From contig CM057235.1 in the NCBI GenBank assembly GCA_029891385.1, positions 15,056,001 to 15,120,000 on the forward strand: a DNA stretch of 64,000 nt, in the 5' to 3' direction. The notes beneath the pieces are model-generated. The model did not search any database. It was given only the letters and a program-made list of their open reading frames with translations, and was not told the DNA's origin. Made by a program: the position numbers and the translations under genes. The DNA is from Erythroxylum novogranatense (taxonomy: Eukaryota > Streptophyta > Magnoliopsida > Malpighiales > Erythroxylaceae). This document shows, in pieces, positions 11,701-23,758 of the stretch; the stretch's first letter is position 1, and each line of letters starts with the position of its first letter.

Positions 11701-13159
11701 TTGGAAAACCCGTTTTGTTCTTAGGTTTTCAATCCGACCCTTTTGTAATCTTTTGTGCATAATTCCTTCATCCGACATCCGATTGACTCGATTCTTGAAG
11801 CATTGGATTCCTAAGACAATTGATGTCATTTTATTGAAGCATTATGAATTTTAAGAGATTTAATTAAAGGTGATTGATTTTAATCAAGTGAGTTGAGAAA
11901 GTTTCCGAACATGATTCGGTATTTTGCGAAATTCGGGAGCTGTAGAGATCCGATTGAGTCGATTCTTGAGGCTAAATAAATTTAAGATATGGGACTTCAA
12001 TTATGTGAAGGGCTCGAATTTTATTTTAGTCCCTAAGATCGTTAATTTTTTAATCAAAGTAGGGTTAATGTTGAATTTCGGATTTGGTGCAGGTCCGATA
12101 GTATTTCGGCCATAACTTCTTCGTTTTAGATCCGAATTGAGCGCGGTCGGTTGCGTTGGATTCGTATGATCGAGAGGAACAATTCTATAGTAGAAAATTT
12201 ATCTAAATTATTTTGTTTAGTTGCCCAAAATTTGGAAGTAAGTTATCAGATTTTTAATTAAAGTGAGGGGCATTTTGGTCTTTTTACCCTCATTTAAGTG
12301 ACATGACTTAAACTCATCACATAGCTGTCATTTGGGGAGGTCTGGAATGTTCATGAAAGTAGCAGAAATAAAGAGAAGGAAAATAGAAACAAAAGAGAAG
12401 GAAGATTACGAAAATGAAAAGAAGAGAGGCTCATCGTTTTTTTCAAGCAAAAGAAAGAAGCCACCGAAACTTGAAAGAAGAGAATAGCAAGATGGAGGTT
12501 TTGAAAATCACAAAAGAAAAGAGAGAGGGAAGGTGTCGACTAGGTTGGAGAAGAAGAAGAAGAAGAAGAAGAGAAGAAGATTTCGTGGGTTCTCCAAAAG
12601 GTTAGGGATTTCGAAATTTGTTGGTTTTGTTGCTAAGGTTGTGTCTTTCTTGCTTAAAGATGGTAGTTTGTGTAGAAAAAAATGAAAGAAGAAGAGTTAT
12701 GAAAGTGGGAAGAAAAATCTGATTTCGTGGGTTGACGGATTTCGAATTTTTGTTGATTATTTGAGTTGAGTTTTGATGTTAATGGGTTAGATAAGGTTTG
12801 GGTAAGGTTAGGTTGGTTGAAATTCAAGTTTGCCAAGCCTTGAAAAAAAATTCCAGCATTTGTCTACTTTTGTTAATTCATGGCTTTTTGGTAGGTTTTA
12901 TCCTTTCATGCTTTTAAATGATGGTTAGAGTGATTTATGTAGGAAAGAAAGGAAAGAAAAAGAGAAAATGGAGGCTGAAAAAAAAAATTCCAGCATTGCT
13001 ATATTATGTTAAGTAGTGAGATGGTATGCTTTAGAAAGAATGGTTTGAAGAATTCATTAAGAAAGAATAAGAAAAGAAAGGAAAAAGGGAAAGAGAAATA
13101 GTTGGAAAAAAAATCAGCTTGGGTTATTCTAATTTTCACCAAAAATTTGGGGTCCAACA
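8756..13159. mobile_element. 4.4-kb LTR-like insertion in the hAT gene, probably a giant solo LTR
   Basis: Starts TGTTGGGACCCGATCC and ends AATTTGGGGTCCAACA, with the 5-bp duplication GCTGG at 8751-8755 and 13160-13164. The host hAT frame resumes after it. No gag or pol is present inside, and the ends are not direct repeats of each other, so one long LTR left by recombination is the simplest reading; a large non-autonomous element is the alternative. Internal marks include a G-rich run at 9650 (GAAAGGGGGGGTGAG), two GGTTATACYGCGGC units at 9990-10032, a duplicated block at 11178-11475 and a (GAA)n run near 12550. Small ORFs inside are not convincing. The lineage is probably a long-LTR Ty3 chromovirus, by general resemblance only. 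Confidence 0.65.
11178..11475. repeat. Degenerate tandem duplication, period about 163 bp
   Basis: CCCGACATCGAAAAATAGCA at 11178 and CCCGATATAAAAAAATATCA at 11341 start two parallel blocks. Both continue with AAACTTTATG.CCACRRAAAGCTCT, CTACAAGTTT, ATCATTTTCTC and AATCAAAAAGTCAAC. Confidence 0.7.
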
Positions 13160-14277
13160 GCTGGAGTGAAGGTTTGTAATATTATACTAGAAGATAGAGA
13201 ATTTTGATCTCAATGTCAATTTGTTATCCAAGTTTGTGAGCCTTTGGTGAGGGTGCATCGCTTAGCTGATAGTGAAAAAAAGCCAACAATAGGTTATATT
13301 TTTTATGTCATGAAGAGAGCGACGAAAGTAATCAAGACCAATCTGAAACATAAGCCTTCTTTATACACACCATATCTTTCAATCATTAATGAGAGAAGGG
13401 AAAGACAACTTTCTTCTTCATTGTTTTTAGTTGGGGCATTTTTGAATCCTAGTGTCTATTTTAAACCGGATCTTACTAAGCAAGCTGAAGTTAATAGAAA
13501 AATGCTTTTAACTATTACAATAATTGTTAGCATTGACGCGATTCAATATTTTTTAAGCTCACAAATGGAGCTTTATAAGTTATCTTCTGGAGATTTTGGA
13601 ATGCCGATTGCTATTCGACAAAGAGAAAAACTTTCTCTAGGTATTAGTTATTTCCTTTTTCTTATTTGTTGAAAATTAATTATCACTTTATTTTGTTTAT
13701 AGCACTACTTTTGTTATCTTATGACTTACAATTTCTTAGTCGATCAATTTGGAAATGTTCCATAATTGAAAAGGTTTGTAATTCAAATTTTAAGTCAATG
13801 TTTGGGTACAATGGGTAGTGAACAAAACGGGAGCACATTTGAATTTATCCACTCAAAGAAAAGGAATAGATTAGAGCATAAGAGGTTGAATGACTTGGTT
13901 TTTCTTCGTTACAATTTAAAGCTTTAGGAAATGTATGCTATTTTCATTATTTTCATTATTAATTTTGATATAGTTTCTTATAATTTTCTAATAATTTAAT
14001 TTAATTGCTTACTAGGAGTTTTAATAACACAAGTAGTTCAACTAATCCAATTTTCATTGATGATATTAATCTTTTGGCGGATTGGGTTTTTGAAGAACTG
14101 AATTTGGTAGATATGAATGACTTGAAAGATAATCTTGGATGACAAAGCATTGACATGTCATTTGGTGCATTAAATTCGAATGATAATGATGACGAAATTC
14201 CTCTCAATGATGAGAATTTTGTATCAAATGATCACTGGAGTCAATGCAGTAGTGGATATCCTTCCGTTGACGATTGA

Positions 14278-15764
14278 ATTTCGTTCCAAGTTTTTGTTTC
14301 CCCCCTTCTTTTAATTTTACTAATATTTGATGTTTATGTTAAATTTTATATATGTAATGTAACTGTAAATGTTTTTGTTTCAGGTTTAACTTCTACTTGA
14401 TTGTTTCTTCGTTATGAACTCTTTTTGTAAATTGTTTAAGGATATTTATTATTTATTATTTGATATTTTTATGCAATAATTATTTATTAAAATGATGAAA
14501 TTATATTATTGTAATATTTTAAAACTTTGTATTGTTCTTAATTTTATATTTGTATGATGATAATTATATTTTTATATTAATTGTGGTTATTATTTATATG
14601 TTAAATATTTAAAATATTGTTATTTCATAATAATTGTGATTATTGTTTATTATTATGATTTTTAGAAACATGGTTGATATAAACGATAAACTAGTAAAGT
14701 ATACAGATATAATTGTACAATATACCAATAGACTATTTTGTAAATTTTAAAATTTTATGGATCATTTCATAAATTTAAAAAATATCTCAAATAATATCTA
14801 GTATTGATACAGTATTGTACTAAAAGCCAATCTGGTACTAGATCTACTGAAGCATGTGCAATTACTACCACGTAACATTAGACTCACTTTTGGTTCATTA
14901 TAAAAAAAAAAGGTTAATTACATGATTATTGTAGAAATTGATTCCGACTGACTTTTCTTGATGTTTGATCTTGTATGTCTGATTTAATGGACCTAGGACT
15001 TTTAAGTTCATTTATACTTGTTTTGGACTTTGGACCTCTTGAGTGGACCATAGTTTACAATTTATCAAGCCCGCCTTATTAGCTCATTGTTTAAGGTTTG
15101 CTTTTGACAGCATTTCACGAAGGCGGGTCGGGTTCCTCTTCTTACAAGTTCGGACCATCAAAATGCAGTAAAGAAAAACTCGTTATGACGGCTGATTCAA
15201 GTCTAGAGGTTGAATTGGGCTCAGTCTATATTTTGTGAAATGCATTATAATAAACGATTTCAAATTCTTAAGAACTATAACTTTAGGTCCTCAACTTTTT
15301 TGTATAAAATTATGGACTTAAATTCAGGATTCTAAATATTTAATCTAAAGCCCTAAGTTCAGAAGCAAACTAAAATTGTTGGTATCGTTATACTTTGCTC
15401 GTGAGTACCTTATCTACCTTTATATATGTATAATTGATAAATGACACATTACAAACTTCACAAATAAGCCTAATAAACATGTTGGTAAATAAATAAAATT
15501 GGCTAGCTCAAATAAAAATGATAATAAAATTATTTTAAAACCAATTAAAAGTTAGCCCGGCAAAACCAAATTAGATTAATGTTTTGTCACATATTATATT
15601 TTTCCACATATCAATATTATTATTTAATAAATTTTAAATATAAAATCCTAAAATAATTATACATGCCTTCATATGTTTTACTTCATAATTATTTTAAAAT
15701 ATTTGATATTTTTAATTTATTAAGTAATAAATTCATACTTTATACAAATACAATATGTGAGAGT
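14278..15764. other. AT-rich DNA, no gene seen
   Basis: Long AT-rich runs and a short GC-richer stretch at about 15070-15240. No ORF with recognisable motifs and no transposon termini that I could place. The right end of the hAT element should lie here or shortly after 14277. Confidence 0.5.
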
Positions 15765-16300
15765 CGAATAGCAAAAGTACTAATCTGAAGTAGTTTGCCA
15801 CGTCATTCACATTAACAGATAACTTAATATCAGGCTATTTTTCTAAAATTGAAACTTTATTTTACCTTTAAGGTTTAAACTAGTACTGTAAAATTAAGTA
15901 AAATTTTAGATTTTTATGAATCAAACCAAAAGATTTTTAATATAAAACGAAGTCTTTTCTAATAAAATCTCGTTTATTTCATCTTTTCTATCAAATAAGA
16001 ACTCAATTCATCTTCTCTTTAGGAATTAGTTTCATCTTTCTATAATCCTTTTCATTTTAGTCAAAAGTAAGTCCATTTTCTTTCATATAAAAAATTGAAA
16101 TTCATATTCTTTTTATTTATATTTCCACTATCATGACCAAGAAACAAATTTTGTAGCATACCAACTTGAAAAATGGTATGAAATATATTAATATTGTATT
16201 CAGATGACACTATTCGGTATCGGTAAAATACTGGGACTTATTCCTTAAATGTCTGATATTTGTCACCCTATAGCTCTCCCTCATCTCTTTATAATCTCAA
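15765..16300 (-). other. AT-rich block in the place of RT (B copy)
   Basis: Homologous to 38063-38525 in element A, for example CCACGTCATTCACATTAACAG here and CCACGTAATTCACGTTAACAG there, and TAGTTTCATCTTTCTATAATC in both. No RT motif on either strand. In full-length Athila pol this position encodes reverse transcriptase. Confidence 0.65.
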
Positions 16301-16890
16301 CCACTTTCGTTTCCTATTCCTCATTCAACTGATTTGAAATAATTATTAGTAATGTTTGATCCTTACCCAAAAATGTGTACCTTAAATGCGCTGTTAGGGT
16401 TTGAGCTCAATGGTTGGTGGTTTCTCACAGGAAGGTGGGCTTAGTGACTTTGTCCTCTCTAAAGGTTCCTAATTTTGATTGTCTTCTAACTCCTCTTCTT
16501 CTACACTTATCTCATTGTCATCTACTTCACTTTTCTACTCAATTATTCCTCTCTGTTGTTTCTCTATACAATCATTCACCACATCAACTTTAATATAAAT
16601 ATTTCGCTCAGCCTTACTTTTTAATGTCCTATTTGTATTTAATTCAATCTTTTCATCACCAATATGCAAAATTAAGATCCCATTATTAACAACAATGAGT
16701 GCCCCCTAGTGTTCATGAATGTACGTCACAGAATGAGTGGATACTGCGTATCTTCTATAATATCAAGAATTATAAAGTCAACATAAATAACTAATTTTTC
16801 AACCTTTACCAAAACATCTTCCATAATCCTAAATGGTTTCTTTATCGAATGATCTGCTAACTAAATTGTCATTGAGGTAGGGGGTAGGGG
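16300..16890 (-). pseudogene. Protease-RT linker and protease C-terminal part, element B
   Basis: Minus-strand sequence parallels element A at 38470-39216, where the translation shows VHLRDTFLGKDQTL and the retropepsin C-terminal block with a changed LGRPFL-like motif. Here the reading is broken by stops and indels. No DLGAS active site could be read at the right-hand side, where the sequence jumps to gag at about 16890, so the protease N-terminal part appears deleted. Confidence 0.55.
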
Positions 16891-19765
16891 GTCCCTCCTC
16901 TTTTGTCACCTTTTGTTTGCCTTTCTTTGTCTTATCTTAACCTGATGTTTGGCTTCCTTTTGAACTAGTTTTGCCAACTCTTTCCCACTTCTCAAATGCA
17001 TTTCTTTCACTTGCTCCTTTGGGTTAGATTCACTAGTATTTGGAAGATTACCTAAAATTTTGATTGTTAATGTTGTTGCAAGCTGGCCAACCTGTACCTT
17101 TAGGTTGTGAATGGAAGACACATGATTCTTGAGCATCAGGTCAGTCTTTGTTTATGTCTTCTTCTATTCTTCATCTATACTGTTAACCTTGGAGCTTATA
17201 GAACCTATTGTTTCCATGATTATGAAAAAAAAGGATTCCATCTTTGACTCAAGGCTTTCATACTTTGACTTCTAATTTCCTTACCTGTCTTGGAATCTTG
17301 ATGATCTTTGTGGTCTCAAAATTTTACCTGCATTGTTAGTGTAGGAAAAATTTTGGTGGTTTTTTCACAAAGAGTTATAAGTATTTGAGAAAGGTTTGTT
17401 ACCTAAAAGTTATGGCACACGTAAATAATTTGATGGTTCCCCTCCATCATTGTTCATCAAATAACATTATGTTGATTTATAGTCATATTGTCCACATATT
17501 TCACAAACCTATTGCGTAGCATTTACCAAACTAGATGAGGCATTGATTTTGTTCAGCTTTATGGTTAATGCCACTATTTGTGCTTGTATGGTTGAAGCTG
17601 ACTCTGTTGTCATGATTACCTTTTATTCCTTCACATTGTACGATTTATTTCTTTCACTTGACTGCAGACAGTTATTAATGTCCATCCTCGATCACTACAA
17701 GAAAAATGCAAATTAGCGACGGAAATTTAACAACGGAATCATTTTTGTAGGTAATTACCGACGGAAATATGCTTTCCGTCGGTAAAATTGAGTGATTTAC
17801 CGACGGAACTAATATTCATCGCTAAATTTGGAGGAAATTTTTCGCAGCAATATTAGCGACGGAAATTAGCGACGAAAAATATAGCCGTCGGTAATTAATT
17901 ACCGACGGAAAATATAGCCGTCGGTAATTAATTACCGACGGAAAATATACCGTTGGAAATTAGCGACAGAAAGCATATTTTCGTCGCTAAAATTGAGTAA
18001 TTTAGCGACAATACTAATATTCGTCGCTAAATTTGGAGGGAATTCATGGCGGTAGAATTAGCGACGGAATTTAGCGATGGTATATGTTCCGTCGCTAAAA
18101 ATGGAGGGAATTTTTGGCGGAATCAAAAATTTTGAATTTACCTACGGAAAATTCCGTAGGTAAATTCCGTTGGTAAATTAATTTAGCGACGAAAATTTTC
18201 TTTCCGTCGGTAAAAAGGCGGGAATTATTGGCGGTATAAATTTTTTTTAAATTTACCAACGAAAAATTCCGTCGATAAATTCTTTTTAAACATAAACACA
18301 CCCAACATCTCCCTCCCACTTCTATCTTCTTTTTCCTTTCTTCTTCTTCCTTCTTCCTACATCTTCTCTTCGGTTTTCTTAGAGCTCATTTCTCTATTGT
18401 GGACTTTTTTTTTACTCGACGATGTTGTCTTCTCTGGCTATTGTCATCGTGTCCTTCGGTAGAGGTATTTTTGCAACTACTGTCATGTATTTTTTCATAT
18501 ATTAGATGAAAGTTAATTTGAGTATTTATTACTTTCATTTATTTTTGTATTTTATTATTGGAAAACAACTTTAAGGTATAAATGTTAGTGATAGAAGGGA
18601 CAAGACGTGATTTTAGTTGTGATGTGTTCATAAATTTCTGATGTATGTAAGGTGTTTGATGAAATGTTTGTTATTTGCAAAAATAATTTCAGTTCTTTAT
18701 TTTATGTTCTGTTTTAGTATGAATTTTAATATTTTAATTCTTTTACTTGAAATAATGAAGTTCTCTCCATGGTGGCTTCTAGAGAAACTAAACAGTTTGC
18801 AGATAAAATTTAAGAAATAATTTTTAACAAATTTATCGACGGAAAAAAATTCCGTTGGTAAATATATCGGATTTTACCGACGGAATTTTTTCCGTCGCTA
18901 ATTACCGACGAAATTATAATTCCGTTGCTAATTTTCTGACAGAAAAATTTACCGACTGAATAAAACAATTGTCGGTAAATTTACCGACGGAAATTTTTAC
19001 CGTCGATAATTCCGTCGGTAACTTTACCAACGGAAAATATCCGTCGTTAAATTTAGCGACGACCATATCTCCGACGCCTTTTTTCGTGAATAAATTCCGT
19101 CGCTAAATAAGCTTACCGACGAAATATGTACAAATTCCGTCGGTAAATTCTGTTGCTAAAGTATATTTTTCTTGTAGTGAATTAAATCATATGTAGCATT
19201 GATGGTTTTTCTCATCAACAAGCCTCCAGCTGCTGCATCAATTGTACTCCTGGTTGCTGCATTAACTTCATTATAAAATGTCTACAAAAACAGCTCTCTT
19301 GGCAAGTTGTAATGAGGAAAACTTCTTTGTAGCTCCTTAAATCTACCCCATACTTCGTAGAGGGATTCTTCGTCATACTGCTAAAAGGTTGTGATCTCCT
19401 TGACAGTCTAGGTTGTCTTTGTTAATGGAAAGTATTTAGCTAGGAAACCTTGCACTAACTCTTCCTATGTAGTTACATGCTTCAGATTAAGAGAATTTAG
19501 TCATGCCTTTACCCGAACTTTCAATATAAAGGGAGAGAATCTCATCCTTGCTGCCTCCTCGGATAACGCATTATACTTAAATGTATTGCAAATTTCTAAA
19601 ACATTAGCAAGGTGAGCATTTGGATCCTCGTGCGGTAAACCAAAAAATTGAACAATAATTTACACAATATTCAATAAAGCAAGCTTAATTTTAAAATTGT
19701 TTGCTTTAATAGGCAGCCTGGTGATCCCTTATTGGTTCATATTAAACCCGAGCAGCATCAAATCC
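16890..19765 (-). pseudogene. gag of Athila-like fragment B, interrupted by CACTA
   Basis: N-terminal blocks at 19183-19765 on the minus strand: [62 protein letters not shown] and YNEVNAATRSTIDAAAGG are typical of Athila gag. Left of the CACTA element come a broken zinc-knuckle-like CEICGQYDYKS and, at 16906-17136, the conserved NLKVQVGQLA / LGNLPNTSESNPKEQ / HLRSGKEL segment. Several stop codons and frame changes; non-functional. Nearly the same C-terminal segment is present in element A at 63306-63587. Confidence 0.8.
17693..19179. mobile_element. Non-autonomous CACTA (En/Spm) element, 1487 bp
   Basis: Termini CACTACAAGAAAAATGCA and, from the other side, CACTACAAGAAAAATATAC. Both ends carry dozens of subterminal repeats around TTACCGACGGAAA / TTAGCGACGGAA in both orientations (17705-18290 and 18830-19160), the presumed transposase-binding sites. 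Flanking trinucleotides are GAT (left) and AAT (right), a 3-bp duplication with one change; gag is in the same frame on both sides. The centre (18300-18830) has a pyrimidine-rich leader-like stretch and a short ATG ORF (MLSSLAIVIVSFGRG) but no transposase domain. Confidence 0.9.
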
Positions 19766-19790
19766 ATTAACATTCTTTGGTCACCACCTT

Positions 19791-20134
19791 TAAAAGAAAA
19801 AGAAATATAGTCATAATTTCTATCAACAAATAAACTAAATTAGTAAATTAACTTTTCTCACATGATTGACTCTTATTTGTTATATAATAAATTGATTAAT
19901 AAATTTAAAATTAAAATAAATATCTAATTTGTATAAACCTAATGACACGTATCACTAGGTTGTACTTATTTTTCTTATTCTTTTTCTATACTTGTTAGTC
20001 TTATTTTCCTATTTCATAGCTACAAATTAGGAAATTAAATTTATTTAAAAAAATTCTTTTATTTTAAGCAAGTTAAGTATTTTTAAATTCAAACCATAAT
20101 TGGATTTAAGTTTGTTTTTAAGTATTATGTCTTT
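19791..20134. other. AT-rich DNA, no gene seen
   Basis: Sits where the 5' leader and LTR of fragment B would be expected. I could not place a primer-binding site or LTR edge. Confidence 0.4.
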
Positions 20135-20142
20135 ATCTTTGT

Positions 20143-20462
20143 TAGAGATGTCAAAAAGGGCTAGCCCGATTTTGGTCTAGGTTAATCGAGCCACGAATTG
20201 ATCATGGTCGGCCCGACTGGGCTAGAGGTAGAGGTCTGGTCGACCATGGTCTGCTCATAGGGCTACGGATCAAAAATATCGGGTGGGTCACAGGTCGGGC
20301 CCGACTGTTACTTCTGAAACAACATCGTCTTGGAAGCTTTTAAAAAAAATGACGGATTGGATTAGGTCGGCCCTCCCTTAGCCCATCGAGCCATAGGTTG
20401 GGCCATAGGCCAATCACTCTCAGCCCACCAGGGCACCATATCCCGGCCCATTGATATCTTTA
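20143..20462. mobile_element. hAT-type MITE (320 bp)
   Basis: Perfect 8-bp direct repeats ATCTTTGT at 20135-20142 and 20463-20470 flank an element with imperfect terminal inverted repeats (TAGAGATGTCAAAAAGGG and TAAAGATATCAATGGGC). The interior is unusually GC-rich for this window and full of GGGC/GCCC words (GGCCCGACTGGGCTAG, GGGCCATAGGCC). An 8-bp duplication with TAGRGATGTCAA-like ends indicates the hAT superfamily. No coding capacity. Confidence 0.85.
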
Positions 20463-20590
20463 ATCTTTGTAAAGGCACGGTTTATAAGTAGAAAAAATTA
20501 TCGTCAATAATATTTTGAAGAACATTCTCCTTCTTGTTACTGATTATACATTTTCAACTTATTTATGGTCTTCAAATTAGTTTAGTTGTT

Positions 20591-20622
20591 CTTATTATTA
20601 TTATTATTATTTGTTAACATGA

Positions 20623-20670
<48 letters not shown>
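20591..20670. repeat. (ATT)n microsatellite
   Basis: Two runs of ATT/TTA units separated by TTGTTAACATGA. Confidence 0.95.
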
Positions 20671-20673
<3 letters not shown>

Positions 20674-23600
20674 CAAACAATTGAAATTGTTATTATCATT
20701 ATTTGATAAATTTTTGACAATCATATCTTATTCTAATTAACTTATCAATTAATAACACGTTTTTATTTACCTTAACTATCAGGAGCATTTATGTCATTGA
20801 CACTTTTTTTGTCGTTCTGTCTCCTGCAACCAAACACATTGTCATAGAGACAGAGACATATTTTTTCTGTTATGTTCACCTTAACCAAACAAATTTCGAC
20901 TCAGCTTATTCTGCTCAATCCTATTCATTTCGCCCAACCATCGAAGACAAAGAACTATATGGACAGTTAGGCTTATCCGCCACCGTCTCCAAAAGTAGCT
21001 TCAGTCGTTGCAAAGGATCCTTTTGATCATTGCGAAACTAACCAGTATTGTGGCACCGGATAGTTCATGTTTAAAGAACCCAAGTGAGTTGTTGAACTTG
21101 CCATTTTGAAGCCAGCTTACCTGACTCGTTTCCTTGGGATACATTCTTGGCTATAAGGTGCTTCCTTGTCGATCTGAGTGTGCTTTGGTACAAGGCGTGA
21201 AAAAAATATCGCTCTGAGATTAGAGCTTAACGAAAAAAGTGTAATATTAAAACTCTGTAGAGAAAGAGTGTAGATACTATACTGTTTTGGTTACAAGGTC
21301 ATTGTACCTAGACCTTACTGATAATTACAATATTACTATATTATTCTATAATAATCTATCAATAATTTACAATCTAACTCTAATTAGTCGATGCTCTGCT
21401 GTTAGCTAGTTAATTGTCATACTTTTCTTGTGTGTCGTTATCTATGTTGATTAACGGGCGTAGAATTTTGACTATCTAAGTTGTCAAATCATAGAGTTTG
21501 AATGGCTGAAAGCCACCATTGTTTTGGGATCACGACACAGGTTGCTTTCTAGAATGAATACTTGCGGTGGAGAAATGTCCCTTATCATTTCTACTGATTG
21601 AAAGATGCTGTATTCAAATGTAAAGATATAGATCTGAAAGGATAATCAAATGTAAAGATATATTATTTATAAATATAAATTGAATTAAATTTGTAACTTA
21701 ATTTTCAATTACTAATTTTTCAAATATTATATGTCCACACGTATTCCTGAAGTGATGGTTGAAATTTTCTATTAGTTTATTATGGTAAGTTAATCGTAAT
21801 TCAATAAAATAATTATTTAAAAGTATTTTTATTTTATACTTGTTCAGATGTACGTGATGAACTCTATAAGATAAATGTATATTTGTAAATAAATTTATGA
21901 TAAGATTATAATTATGAGATTCATATTGTATTTATGTATTATCTATAAATTATTTATAATTATTATTCTATTAAGACTAAATATTAATAATATATATATA
22001 TAAACTAGAACACGATATGTTTTTATAAAAGAAATGGTCAATTTTATAGATTAAATTATAATAATACTTAAACAAACATGTAGGTATTTATTAACTAATA
22101 AGTTCACTGAATTAATTCGATATGAAAATTCCATTTAAAACATTTTTATATGTATATAAAAATCCTTATTATGATGAATATATAAGTGATCCTTTGACTT
22201 GAGATCATTAAAGTAATTAATATAGAATTTTATATTTTGAGACTACTTATAAATTATTATAGTTGAAAGTAGCTTAGTTGGTTGTCATTGGATATAACAT
22301 GAATTACATGAAGGTAATTGAGTGATTAATATATGATCAATTACCTTAAATTAATTAGGAAGAATATTTCATTGTCCTCGATTAGTATTGATTTAAAAAT
22401 CCTTGCAAAGGTACAATAACATTTTGTAAAATAGTTTGCTAATATGATTAATAGAATCAATTATTAATGTAAGAGAACTAACATGATTGGACCTAAATAT
22501 AATAGACATTACTTCTATGCTCTATATCTAATTAGAACATTGTATAATGAAATGATTAAAATATATGAAAAGCATCATATACATAAATATTAGTCAAAAT
22601 CACTTTGATATTCTTAAATATTTGGATGGTTATAACACATTGACGATAATTGATCTTGATTTATATAAATTGTTTAACTAGTGAATTAAAGATAAATCAA
22701 AAGAGTTTAATTTATCTAGTCCTAAATATGATTTAGTTATAATTTATATCCACCGTCAACATATTTTAGAACGTTATGGGTCACACATAAAGAACGAGTT
22801 GAAGAGAGAAAAGATGTTTTAGTTAATTTAAATTTGATTGTAAATGTTGAGAAACTTTATTATTGAATGAGATATTAGATCTTATTTGTGCATAACTAGT
22901 ATTTAATTTGCCTAACCCTCTCTACAATTTTTGTAGGGTTCTCACAACTTGTTATATGGATATCATTAAAAGTCAAACATTTATGTGCCTGAAGGTGGTT
23001 GAGATGAGCTTGTTTCAGTAAATGTTCAACGAAAACAAAAACAAGGATTAAGTTTCACACTAAGGTATAAATTAAGATTTATGTTTTATTAAGTTTTATG
23101 TATTAATTATATTATAGATTTTAAGTGACCTTCACCTTTGGGAAATCAAAATAAAAGGTCTTGTTGATAAAAATCTAAAATTGAAATAAAATGATAAAAT
23201 TAGATTTGGATTTGATTTAATTAATTAATCTTAAATTTGAAAAGTTCGAATGAATACCTTTTAATCATTCAAGTGTTGAATTTAATTTAACGTGTGGGCA
23301 CATATATTTATAAATTAATTGTATATTATGAGCTATCATAAGGTTAAGCCCTGTTAAAGTGATCTATTAAGGTTAAAGACTTTGGTCTATATGATATCTA
23401 ATAAAGTACGGGCTTTAATATGTAGAGGCCCAACGGTTTGATTTCTATTTTATGATGGGGTAAAACTATATAAAGAATTAGGGTTATAGTTCCTAAGTTA
23501 TATGAACAATTATCTCTAATATCCCATCAGTCAGAAAAGGGATGGTTCTTTAGAGAAAATAGATGTACATATTGACTTAGAAAACAAATAACCACAAGAC

Positions 23601-23758
23601 TCAAAAATCACGTTATTCTCATAGATTCAGGTATGCTTTTGGAACAAATCTAAGTATTCTTGATAATTTGACATGATTGTTTATATGATTGGCGATGGTT
23701 TTCACAATGAGGTATCAAATTCTATTAAGTAGTATTGGAGCCTATTTCATATTAGATC
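20671..23758. other. AT-rich DNA with LTR-like 3' part, no gene
   Basis: No ORF with recognisable motifs. The right part (about 23280-23758) looks like a decayed plus-strand LTR and leader: a TATA-like CTATATAAAGAATTAGGG near 23467 and, before element E, GTATTGGAGCCTATTTCAT, which could be a damaged TTGGTATCAGAGCC primer site. ATATGTCCACACG at 21728 reappears inverted near 23293. The interpretation is tentative. Confidence 0.35.

Larger units (their letters stand above)
7447..14277 (+). pseudogene. hAT transposase pseudogene (BED finger, DUF659, hAT dimerisation), split by an LTR insertion
   Basis: Plant hAT transposase order is preserved. A BED-finger region lies at 7447-7630 (CLFCNKHLKGGGITRL; the expected His after RLK is absent). 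A DUF659-like region at 7862-8560 includes SFNASQFYYYQPMMDAIASY and GCLIMCAGWINRRQEPI. A middle block follows at 8560-8750 (YNRAWVLNLMRQEF; ATTRFVTNS), then an insertion at 8756-13159, then RVHRLADSEKKPTIGYIFYV at 13248 onward. The hAT C-terminal dimerisation block is at 13766-13927 (RNRLEHKRLNDLVFLRYN) and an acidic tail runs to 14277. Family catalytic positions look lost: the DGWTD-like motif reads AGWIN, TDNA-like reads TNND, and CERNWS-like reads SEQNGS. Several in-frame stops occur (e.g. at about 7522 and 8345). Non-functional. No confident TIRs were found. Confidence 0.85.
15765..19790 (-). mobile_element. Athila-like Ty3 fragment B (gag, protease, no RT)
   Basis: Minus-strand gag followed by the protease-RT linker, then an AT-rich block instead of RT. 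It matches element A (38063-39221 and 62852-64000) along its shared length, from about 15765 leftmost to the gag end. The left break at 15765 falls at the same place where A switches from AT-rich block to RNase H. The 5' LTR and primer site were not found right of 19790. A CACTA element interrupts gag. Confidence 0.75.

Noticed and set aside
15070..15240. GC-richer stretch as a possible MITE or gene fragment
   Set aside because: No inverted repeats, target duplication or coding frame could be placed.
20880..21260. Possible host-gene exon in the less AT-rich stretch
   Set aside because: No ORF over 60 codons and no recognisable motif or splice pattern.
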